From: Sinohyriopsis cumingii
Lineage: Eukaryota; Mollusca; Bivalvia; Unionida; Unionidae
Assembly (NCBI GenBank): GCA_028554795.2
Contig: CM068830.1
Location: 106,863,145-106,927,144 of the forward strand
DNA length: 64,000 nucleotides
Direction: 5' to 3'
The position numbers and the translations under genes are program-made. Below, one piece after another: positions 54,607 to 62,358 of the stretch (position 1 is the stretch's first letter; every line of letters starts with the position of its first letter). Below the pieces are notes generated by a model, which saw nothing but the letters and a program-made list of their open reading frames with translations, was not told the DNA's origin and made no database searches.

Positions 54607-55530
54607 TTATACTGGAACGCGTCGCCACTGATTGTCTTTACGGCGTATCAGTTTGAGGACAGGCATGACACGTCGTGGAGGGGTACGCAACGGACTAAAT
54701 CGAGCCAGTTCTTGCTTGGACAAATCCAGTAAACTTTGTAACATACCCGATCTTTCATGGACTTTGGTTTTAGGAGAAGGTACTTTGTGAGCAGCAGCCA
54801 CTGCCGCTAAATTGGAGGGTCCTGCCACTGGGGAAGTTCTTCTTGGCGTCATCAACGGAGAAGTTCTTGGTGTGATCAACGTCTCCAAGTACTCTTCAGT
54901 TCTTGGTGTCATCAACGGAGAAGTGGATGAACGTGAGGCTGCCGGAGATGCGGTCACCACCGTGGCAGGTCGTGGTTTGCGAGTGTAAGGTTGTGTCCTG
55001 GCCGAAGTGCCTCTCTTGCGACTAGTTTTCTTCTGTGGACTTTTCTTTTTCTGGGGGCTTCTTTTCTTTTCCCGGGGTGGTGTCTGGTAAGAGGAGGGTC
55101 CCGCCACTGGAGAAGTTCTTCTTGGGGACCTGGTCTTTTTCTTTTTCTTCTTGGGGCTTCGTTGGGCTTTTTTCTTGGGGATAACTTTGGGGGCATTAGG
55201 ATCCCATCTTAAGAGTGAGCGAATGATGACCCCTCCTAGAGTACCACTCCCTCCAGGTTTCAAAATGATTTGTTTTTTGGTTTGAGTGTCGATGCCGGGA
55301 TCGGCCAGTTGGACCAAAGCGACTTTGTTTCGATCGAAAAAGCGTTTGGTTTCATGAGGAATCTGAATGATTCCTTGGAGTATTTGACGTGCCGTCACCG
55401 TGAACCATCGTAAGACTTCTTTGAGACTAGCTTCTAAGACACGAGCTCGTATTTGTGGATTTTTTTCTCGACTGATGCCATACAAGGCACGAATCAATTT
55501 GACGGGAAGATGCGACTGAAGGGACGTCAT
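54607..55530 (-). CDS. Basic protein of element A with a paralogous N-terminal domain, 307 aa
   Basis: Start placed at ATG 55530 (MTSLQSHLPVKLIRALYG) because TATAAAAA lies 40-48 bp upstream at 55571-55578; the longer frame upstream overlaps the ATPase gene. Residues about 15-110 follow the same pattern as the 128-aa protein: A-x-x-KEV, ILQGIIQI, TKKQIIL, GGSGTLGG. The rest is K/R-rich with SP and TP repeats (SPLMTPRT, TSPVAGPS), likely disordered, DNA-binding and phosphorylated. It may be a core or scaffold protein. Confidence 0.7.
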   Translation of the reverse strand: MTSLQSHLPVKLIRALYGISREKNPQIRARVLEASLKEVLRWFTVTARQILQGIIQIPHETKRFFDRNKVALVQLADPGIDTQTKKQIILKPGGSGTLGGVIIRSLLRWDPNAPKVIPKKKAQRSPKKKKKKTRSPRRTSPVAGPSSYQTPPREKKRSPQKKKSPQKKTSRKRGTSARTQPYTRKPRPATVVTASPAASRSSTSPLMTPRTEEYLETLITPRTSPLMTPRRTSPVAGPSNLAAVAAAHKVPSPKTKVHERSGMLQSLLDLSKQELARFSPLRTPPRRVMPVLKLIRRKDNQWRRVPV

Positions 55531-55586
55531 GTTCGCACTGTGAGTGAGACAGACGAAAAAGGGTCTGAGGTTTTTATAGATTTTTT

Positions 55587-56330
55587 TTATGTGGAGTGAA
55601 ATGAAGTCGAGGACGGAGACGTGTACAGGACAGGCCCTCCGTCTTGGCACCAGTGGTGGAACAAGTGGGTACGAAATCGCAAATAATCGGGGGTCGTAGG
55701 TTTCAAATCGACGAGTAAATAGGCGTGTGGAGTTTGAGTGGCATCGTCGTACGCCTGAGTCAGCCAAGGCGTTCCTAACTGTTTGGCTAAGACTTGCACT
55801 TGCGATTTATCTCGAGGGCTTTTAAACAAGACCACGTAATGCGCATTGAGACTGATGGTGCGATGGGCTTTACTTTGTTGAAACAAATTTTGGGTGATGT
55901 AAACGACACTGGCATTACGGTGATGCCCTTTGCGCGTGAACCACAGTTTAATTTCTTCTTCGTCTTCTCCTAACATGTCGTCGAAAATGACCAAATGGGT
56001 TTGACGGGAGTCAGAGACGATGCCGTCGTCTTCTTTAGGAATGGCTTCCACAAACACGATGGAATCGCCTTGACTTTCTCGCAAGAGGCTGTACGCCGAT
56101 TATCACTCTTTGTAACACCACACGATCCGCTGAGGGGGTCGATCGATCAAATGATGTTTATGTTCGATCAAACGTTTGACGAATTCGGTTTTGCCTGAAC
56201 CGCTAGGTCCAGCAATGAGCATGTTAAAGGGATGGCGAAGATACAAAGCCTCCCAACTGGCACGATCTAAGTGTTCGTCGATGACTTTGACAGTAGAGGA
56301 AGAGGGAGCAGAGGCAGCAGAGGTAGCCAT
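55587..56330 (-). pseudogene. Genome-packaging ATPase (A32/FtsK-HerA family), element A
   Basis: The enzyme pumps viral DNA into the capsid. The upstream part, starting at ATG 56330, has a Walker A loop (IAGPSGSGKTEF). The downstream part has a Walker B strand (LVIFDDML) and the sensor-like TQNLF. The Walker A phrase and the FDDM box are typical of the Polinton/adintovirus ATPases. The TATA word TATATAAA lies at 56377-56384, about 50 bp before the ATG. The region appears broken about once and is treated as a fossil. Confidence 0.88.
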
Positions 56331-56401
56331 AGTGTGAGAAATGTCACTTGTGACACGAAAACAAACAAGACAAGAGTTTATATACTTTTTTTCAGAACAC
56401 G

Positions 56402-56407
56402 TTTATT
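56402..56407 (-). terminator. Polyadenylation signal after the small membrane-protein gene
   Basis: AATAAA on the - strand just beyond the 56415 stop and before the ATPase promoter. Confidence 0.5.
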
Positions 56408-56414
56408 GAATGTT

Positions 56415-56648
56415 TCAAACATGAATACGAAAGACAAAAATACATAAAAGCCAAAGGCTTAAGTATAAGGATAAAAAGCACATGATAACCATCAACGTGG
56501 AATAAACACAAGTGGCTGTACAACATGTTTTGGGTAATGTTCTAACCAGTTCTATAGTAGGGGGTAAGGTCACACAAGTGTCCTCCCGAAAGGGTCTTTC
56601 AGGCCTGTCCACGACAGTCCCGTCCTGGGTGACGGGTTCTTCTGGCAT
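56415..56648 (-). CDS. Small membrane protein of element A
   Basis: Start uncertain: ATG 56648 is used, but an earlier ATG at about 56764 opens another short Cys-rich frame, so the arrangement is not resolved. The frame ends in a strongly hydrophobic segment (STLMVIMCFLSLYLSLWLLC) near the C-terminus, i.e. a tail-anchored layout. The TATA word TATATAAAAAGG at 56818-56829 lies inside the 3' end of the polymerase gene, and AATAAA follows at 56402-56407. Function unknown. Confidence 0.45.
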   Translation of the reverse strand: MPEEPVTQDGTVVDRPERPFREDTCVTLPPTIELVRTLPKTCCTATCVYSTLMVIMCFLSLYLSLWLLCIFVFRIHV

Positions 56649-56795
56649 CGTCACTAACACAGGTTGAAAAGTCGCAAGGCTCACAATCGCATTCCAGTTC
56701 AGAAGCCCCACACTTGAATTGTGCCTGTCTAAACTTGTTTTGTGTTTGTCTGAAAGTATTCATCTTGTTCGCTCGGTCTTGGTAGTCATAATGAA

Positions 56796-59700
56796 CTATC
56801 GATCTTGCCTAGGGTTCCTTTTTATATACAGTCCAATACCGACGTGTCCATACGGTAAGGTGAAATGATTAGGAAGTCGCACTCGCTTCTGGTACACGAT
56901 TTGATAGACTTTTTCCAAGGGTCGACTGACGATGTGGTGAGTGGGTAAACGTACAATTTTGTTCGGTTGATAGGTGGTCACTTTAAAGTTTCCATCCTCT
57001 CCCGATTGCAAGGCTTCTTTCAATACCCCAAAGTTCACCACACGACTGGTACGATAATTCAGAGTCAATCCTTTCACTTTACACGTCGTGTGCAATTCTC
57101 CTTGTGGGTCCCGGTATTCGTAGCCGTAATGTTTTGGACCGCCACTGACGAAACTTAGAATCTTGTCGTCGGGATGTTCGTCTGTCCAGGCTCCTAAACG
57201 GTCTCCTTCGATGTCAGGGTGCTGTTGACTCGGGTGATGGATGTAAATGGAACTGTCCGTGTCAAAGTACAGGACACGTTCCCCTAACAGTTCTAAAACT
57301 TCGTACAATTTTAAGCGAGCATGAGCTGTCACGTAAGCCGCAATGATGACATTTCCAAAGGGGTCGTCTTGTACAAAGTCCAGATCTTCTTCGTAATTGA
57401 CCAAGATCAAATCCTCGCGAACGACGTCCACGTGTTTCATGTATTTGGTTTTGTCGTGAATCATCTGAAAATAGCGGGAAGGTTCTGTCAAATATACCGT
57501 CTTGGGTAAACACGGTCGTTGTGCCATTTTACCCCACAAGCAATTTAACATCACTTTCTCAAACGACCGCCTGCCCTCGTTTTTCTCGATGTGGTCTAAA
57601 GAGATGCCTTCTTGTGCGTAGTATTTCTCTTTGAATGTCTTTTCGTCTTCGGAAGTGTGACACCAGGAAGGATATCCACTGGCTTCTTGTTTCAGTTTCA
57701 AAAAGGCATCCACGTAGTCGGCGAAAATGCCTTTCTGAGTGGGGTCACCCTTGCGGTATTGTTGTGTCTTGGGAAAGTGGCAAATTTCGTACACTTCTAA
57801 CAGTTGGTATCCCATGTCCAGAGCTTTGAACAATTCTACGCTGACCCAGGTTCCCGTCAAGGCCCGTTCTTCCTGGGTGTGCTGACAAGGTTGGTCTTGG
57901 TTGCACGTTTCGGCACAAGTACGACACAATGGAAACATCAGTTTGCCTTGACAATGGTGAGGTAAGACGGGATGGTACAAGTCCGTGGGAGGCAAAACTT
58001 TACACTTGATCAAGCCTTCGTATTGTCGAATGTTTTTCAGGTCGATGTGTTCCGTGAACAATTGTGGGTGCCCTGCAGGAAAGGGACAATATTTGCACAC
58101 GTAAGGATACAGCGAACGCACGTCCAAGTATTTGATTTCTTCTCCTTTCTCTTCGTCGGCTTGGTACAGCAAACAGGTGGCATTGGTCCTTCCTCCGTAC
58201 AAACTATCCCTCGGGTTCAAGGGGTCCATCAGCTTGTAGCTTTCCACGGCACGTTTAAACTCGGGATCGGTTTTCATACTGTGATCGTACTCGTGTTCCC
58301 ACATTTCCACCACTTGGTATCCTTGCTGTTCTAACTTTAGGCGTCGCTGACAAGTGTCCTGGTACAAGTCTTCCATGGTTCGTTGTAAAAACTGATTTTT
58401 AGTGCTACGATCAGGGTAACAGACGGGACATCCGTGAAATAAGCAACCGTTAAACTCGTACACGATCTTGGGGTTTTCTAAGTCCCAGCCATCGACCGAA
58501 TACGTTCCGATGATCTTTTCGCCTCCTCCGTTGCGGGCATGCTGAATCCATTTGTCTTCCTTGTCGCACAAGTAATGTAACCAACGTAGGGCTTTGACCG
58601 AGTATTGACGTTTGACATAGTGGGTCGTTTGAGGACTGATGACAGCCACGGTGTTTTCAGGCATGAATCGTTGTCGATACACTAAGGAACACGCTTTGGC
58701 AATGGTGCAAGCTTCTTTCAAAGGATCGACCCCTCCGTGTTCCATGAACAGTTCTCGAAATTTTCCACAGCAACGCCGTAAAATGTCCACGTCGGAACGA
58801 CAATACTTTAGCATTTCTTCCTGAAAGTCGAAAGGGTCGGAGGCGTGAGTCTGGTACCAAGCGTAGAAAGCTTCTCGTTGTTCGGTACGCATGTTGTCGG
58901 GGTCGTAATAGTGAGCCTCTGGCAAATGGGGTAGAACGGCGTGTTGATTGGCTTCCGTATTGAAAAAGTGTGGAAAGTACCCTTTAGCCATTTCTGTCAT
59001 TCCAAACGTTTTAGGCATTCGACTCAAAGGCATGGCCAAATAGCTCATCGAATCTTTAAACTGCACTTGTCCCACTTGCATGAAAATGATTTTGGCTCCG
59101 TTCAAAGTGACTTTAGGACGTTCGGTGCCTTGTTCCGTATAGTATCTGAGAAGAAACTGTCCATCGTATCCGGAGAAATTGTGAGCCATCACCGTGGCAT
59201 GACGATGACAATCTCCGTAACGTTCGATGTCCTCTTGGCTCCACGTCTTGTCGATGGGATCTAAAACCCATTGGGCAAAATCGGCTAACGTGTTCGGTCC
59301 TCGAAAGATTTTTTCACGCCCTCCGGGATCTGGCTGCAGTGAGGGCAATGACTGAAGATAGGTTCTTGAATGCACTTCTCGCACGCTCGATGAGCCACGC
59401 AGAAATTAGGAATGTGAATGCCAGTCTCTTGCATGCATTCGAAATCGAAAAAGATGAAATTGCCTTTCTTCTTGTGACCGTCCTCTTTCTCTGGTGGGGG
59501 TTGGTATTTTTGCACGTAGCATTCGTGTTTCAAGTCCACGATGTGGTGACAAATGTGACATTTTTTCTTTCCTGAACATACGTGTGCCTTGGCATTATTG
59601 GTACGTAGGCCTTGTCGACACGTAGGGCACAATCGCAGCAGTTGACAAGCACATTTCTGCTGTGAACCTTGCGTCTTCAGATGTTGTTGGTAACAGGCAG

Positions 59701-60006
59701 GGCTGACAAACGTGCGCAGACAAGCAGGACAATGTACTCTTTCTTGTCCTTCGCTCAGACAGGGTGGAGAGGCCAAACATCCTGGGCATTTCCATCCGCA
59801 ATGTTTGTGTTGCTCTCGATTGTTATAGCCATAGTCACATTTCTCACAGTAATAACTGTATCCCAGGAATCCAGTGATAGTGGTAATGGTATCGAAATGG
59901 TCATCGTGATAATAGACATGAATGTATTTTCCGTCCTTAAAGTCTTTCCCTCGAAACAACAGAGGCCCACGCACTTCTTGAGGGTGCACTTTCAAGGTGA
60001 AGCGTG
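56796..60006 (-). pseudogene. Protein-primed type B DNA polymerase of element A, cut by element B
   Basis: Replicates Polinton DNA. The zinc-rich region (CEKCDYGYNNREQHKHC; CHICHHIVDLKHEC) is followed by the exonuclease boxes FDFECMQ (Exo I), AHNFSGYDGQF (Exo II) and YCRSDVDIL (Exo III). The polymerase boxes are DVRSLYPYV (A), KVMLNCLWGKM (B) and LYFDTDSSIYI (C), in normal order. The 5' part of the gene is missing here because element B is inserted at 60006/60007: the coding match to B's own polymerase runs right up to that junction. Besides the insertion it looks broken about once. It is about nine-tenths identical by eye to B's copy over their shared part. Confidence 0.93.
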
Positions 60007-60427
60007 AGTAGTAAAGGGGGATACATTAGCGACAATGGGAATTAGCATTACAGACCCCCCTGGGACAGATTAGCGACAAGGGAAATTTAACATGGAGAAA
60101 AATCGTGGGTCAGATTAGCGACAAGGGAAATTAACATGGGAATAAATCGTGGGTCACTCTAGCGACAAGGGGAATTTAACATGGAACTATAGTGTGGGTC
60201 TGTCTAGCGACAAGGGGAAATTAACATGGGAATAGGGGACTGTATAGCGTCAAAGGAATTTAAACAGGGTGGGTCTGTCTAGCGACAAGGGGAAATTAAC
60301 ATGGGGAATAGAGTTTGGGCTTTTGGGATTATTTTTTTTAAATTTAAATTTAAATTTAAAAAAAGGGGTAGGCAATGGAAAGGCTATCTCTTTTCGAGAA
60401 ATATGGGGGCCCTGAAAAGGGCCTTTG
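60007..60427. repeat. Terminal repeat of element B
   Basis: Same layout as 45172-45697: AGTAGT start, GATTAGCGACAAGGGAAATT-type direct units, an AAATTTAAATTTAAATTT tract at about 60338-60358, GGGGTAGGCAAT and a histone-type stem-loop. It is about 100 bp shorter, owing to fewer internal units. Confidence 0.82.
60408..60423 (-). terminator. Histone-type 3' stem-loop SL4
   Basis: On the - strand the sequence is CCAAA-GGCCCTTTTCAGGGCC-CCCATATTTCTCGAAAAGAGA, with perfect stem pairing. It lies 24 nt after the stop of the 76-aa gene and at the inner edge of the terminal repeat. Confidence 0.87.
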
Positions 60428-60446
60428 GATTTATGTTAATATGTCC

Positions 60447-60677
60447 TTAACATAAAGGGCATCTGTGGCATCTTCTTGTCCTCAAGCTGCGTCTTACAGC
60501 AGGGCCATACATCAGAGTCCTCTTGAGGCAACCTTGTCTCTCTATGTAGACTCTTCGTATCCACAAACTGCTGGTGGTCCTGTGGACAACGGTCCACTTG
60601 GATCGGACATACATGAGCATGTCCGTCCTGAACATCATTGAAGACACGAAGGTGGAAGATTCAACGTCAGTCCACAT
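60447..60677 (-). CDS. Small gene of element B, 76 aa, unknown
   Basis: ATG at 60677, about 50 bp after a TATAAATA box at 60726-60733, and followed by SL4 24 nt after the stop. The product is basic with many R residues and ends CHRCPLC. No family was recognised. The TATA box and stem-loop on either side make this a convincing transcription unit even though the protein is short and untypical. It is transcribed toward the element end, like coiled-coil gene 1 in element A. Confidence 0.55.
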   Translation of the reverse strand: MWTDVESSTFVSSMMFRTDMLMYVRSKWTVVHRTTSSLWIRRVYIERQGCLKRTLMYGPAVRRSLRTRRCHRCPLC

Positions 60678-60725
60678 CTTGCGGCTACGAGAATAGCTGA
60701 GTGAGTGATTGCACTGAACTGCGCT

Positions 60726-60733
60726 TATTTATA
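60726..60733 (-). promoter_or_regulatory. TATA box of the 76-aa gene
   Basis: TATAAATA on the - strand, 49-56 bp upstream of ATG 60677. It shares a divergent promoter region of about 220 bp with the gene starting at 60901. Confidence 0.65.
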
Positions 60734-60831
60734 GGTACAGGTAGGATTGAAACGGATTGAGTTCATTCACCAATCCGAACACGCGTTACAAAATTCAGTC
60801 AGCCCGCATCCAATCCGAAGAGAGCAGTCTG

Positions 60832-60853
60832 TGACGTCACGTAGTCTATATAG
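60832..60853 (+). promoter_or_regulatory. CRE-like site and TATA box of the Q-rich gene
   Basis: A perfect TGACGTCA palindrome (CREB/ATF-type site) at 60832-60839 is followed by TATATAG at 60847-60853, 48-54 bp before ATG 60901. Confidence 0.65.
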
Positions 60854-60900
60854 ATTTGCTAGCGCTTGTGTGCAGTCAATCTATGCGACAGTGATTCAAC

Positions 60901-61461
60901 ATGACGGAAACTCAGAAAACGATCCATTGGGGTGCACCAGCAGGGGAGACTGCCCAAGGGAACCCGGACTTACTTTCAGAAGAGGTACATTGGGATTTTG
61001 TGGATTTTCTTACCTCGCAAGAATTTGTTCCGGAACCTTCGTTACCATCTTCATTACCGCAAGTGGAGAATTTTAGACAGAGACAGAAAGAAGAATTGGA
61101 GAAATTTATGCAACGACAAAAGGAAGCGGAACAAGCTTTTCTCCTACAGCAACAGCAACAGCAACAAGAAGAGGTAAGAAAAAAACAACAGCAACAACAG
61201 CAAGAAGAAGTAGCAGCAAAGAAACAAGAGGGTGAAAATCAAACGGCTACGGTACTGTTGGACATTTTAGCGGAGTTAAGAAGTCTGAAACAAATGTATC
61301 AGACTTCTTTATCACGACCGAAGAGAATACGACCTTCCCGAGCTAAACACGCCAACCCTGTGACTAAGCCTATCGTACCACCCTTAGTGATTTCAACCCA
61401 ATCATCAGAAGTAGGCCTTGGCCGTGGCAAAGGCTTAAGGCAGTTAAAGTTGATTGGTTAA
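60901..61461 (+). CDS. Q-rich coiled-coil protein of element B, 186 aa
   Basis: ATG 60901 follows a CRE-like site and a TATA box. The acidic N-terminus (residues 1-60) is followed by a coiled coil with QRQKEELEKFMQRQKEAEQ and two glutamine runs (about residues 85-105), another helix (LLDILAELRSLKQMYQTS) and a basic tail (SRPKRIRPSRAKH). I do not recognise it. The stop is 25 nt before stem-loop SL5. The design (coiled coil, TATA, histone-type 3' end) recalls the coiled-coil genes at the other end of element A, though the sequences differ. Confidence 0.7.
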   Translation: MTETQKTIHWGAPAGETAQGNPDLLSEEVHWDFVDFLTSQEFVPEPSLPSSLPQVENFRQRQKEELEKFMQRQKEAEQAFLLQQQQQQQEEVRKKQQQQQQEEVAAKKQEGENQTATVLLDILAELRSLKQMYQTSLSRPKRIRPSRAKHANPVTKPIVPPLVISTQSSEVGLGRGKGLRQLKLIG

Positions 61462-61486
61462 ACTCACCCCTACACCAAAATAAAAA

Positions 61487-61502
61487 GGCCCTTTTCAGGG
61501 CC
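61487..61502 (+). terminator. Histone-type 3' stem-loop SL5
   Basis: GGCCCTTTTCAGGGCC followed by ACCCAGATTTCTCGAAAAGAAATA, the only one on the + strand, after the only visible + strand gene that is not the polymerase. An AATAAA word at 61479-61484 lies directly before it, so polyadenylation is an alternative to test. Confidence 0.87.
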
Positions 61503-61752
61503 ACCCAGATTTCTCGAAAAGAAATACAATTTCAATTTGCCAATCACTCAAAAATAAACCCCACCCATTTTACCTTATAGTACGTGTCTGTGTATGAGTG
61601 CGTGAGTGTAGCTTCTTATTTTAAAATCAAAACTCAAAGACACTTACCTTATATCATTCATGTATTCTTTTATCCATTTTTTTACAATCCAATTCACAAT
61701 TCACCACAGAACACTTTAATTAAAAGTTCATTGACTTCTTCTTTCTCCTTGT
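61503..61752. other. Spacer between convergent genes of element B
   Basis: AT-rich, 250 bp. It holds the downstream element of SL5 and the presumed 3' region of the zinc-knuckle gene, for which no stem-loop was found. Confidence 0.5.
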
Positions 61753-62223
61753 TTAGTCTCTCTGTTTTTTGAATTTCTTCACCGTTTTTTCCTCATTTTC
61801 TTCCCTTCTTCTTTTCTTCTCCTGTTTCTTTGCTTCTTTTAAATAGAATTGTCTTCTTTCTTCCTCTTCTTCCTCTGAAGAATCCCTCTCTTCTTTCGAA
61901 GAATCCCTCTCTTCTTCTGAAGAATCCTTCTTTTCTTCTGACTCCTCTTGTTTCTTTTTTGGGCAATCTGGAGACCAATGTCCTTTTTCTTGACAATAAT
62001 AACAGGTATCTTGACTTTTGTCTTTTTTAGCCCCTGTTTTTTTTCTTTTTTGACGGTCTGGACACTCTGAAGACCAATGCCCTTTCTTCTGACAGATATA
62101 GCAAGTATCTTGACTTTTATCTCGAAAGGAAGGAGAGTAGTCCGTCGGCTGGTCTGAAGAGAATTTTCTAATGACCCCTCGCAAAGCTCTGACGAAACGT
62201 TCCATCTGGGTAGTCTCTTCCAT
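61753..62223 (-). CDS. Double CCHC zinc-knuckle protein of element B, 156 aa
   Basis: Start at ATG 62223; the longer frame begins with GTG. Two knuckles, CYICQKKGHWSSEC and CYYCQEKGHWSPDC, are spaced by a basic linker, and each is preceded by the same DKSQDT phrase. This is the Gag/CNBP-type single-strand nucleic-acid binding module. A K/E/S-rich tail follows with repeated SSEEERDS units and a basic end. Such knuckles are unusual for a Polinton. TATATAAAAA at 62278-62287 is the promoter, divergent from the polymerase promoter. It may bind replicating or packaged DNA or mRNA; the role is inferred only. Confidence 0.75.
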   Translation of the reverse strand: MEETTQMERFVRALRGVIRKFSSDQPTDYSPSFRDKSQDTCYICQKKGHWSSECPDRQKRKKTGAKKDKSQDTCYYCQEKGHWSPDCPKKKQEESEEKKDSSEEERDSSKEERDSSEEEEEERRQFYLKEAKKQEKKRRREENEEKTVKKFKKQRD

Positions 62224-62277
62224 CGTTGTACTCGGCTTGAGAGTGAAATGAATAGTGAAAGGACAAGACACACACCC

Positions 62278-62310
62278 TTTTTATATACGCTGGTTTGCCA
62301 AGACTATAAA
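62278..62310. promoter_or_regulatory. Divergent TATA pair: zinc-knuckle gene and polymerase B
   Basis: TATATAAAAA on the - strand at 62278-62287 faces the zinc-knuckle gene; TATAAA on the + strand at 62305-62310 faces the polymerase ATG at 62359. The spacing suggests shared early control of the two genes. Confidence 0.65.
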
Positions 62311-62358
62311 TTAGTCTATGGTGTTTAAACTTGAGTCATTTGACGTTTTGCACTCAAG

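Larger units (their letters stand above)
45172..60006. mobile_element. Polinton (Maverick/adintovirus-like) element A, left 14.8 kb
   Basis: The left terminus AGTAGTGAAAGGGG starts at 45172 after a LINE tail; Polintons usually begin with AG and make 6-bp target duplications, and the six bases before it are CCAAAC. The genes are nearly all on the - strand: polymerase B, packaging ATPase, integrase, penton, pX-like core protein, hexon and several unknowns. The element is cut at 60006/60007 by element B, and its right end is outside the window. It looks like a fairly recent fossil: most frames are open over hundreds of codons, and about four breaks are apparent besides the insertion. No adenain-type protease was recognised in the visible part. 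Confidence 0.93.

Noticed and set aside
45678-61502. Host histone genes indicated by the histone-type stem-loops
   Set aside because: None of the frames next to the stem-loops resembles a core or linker histone. They are coiled-coil or unknown proteins inside the two Polintons.
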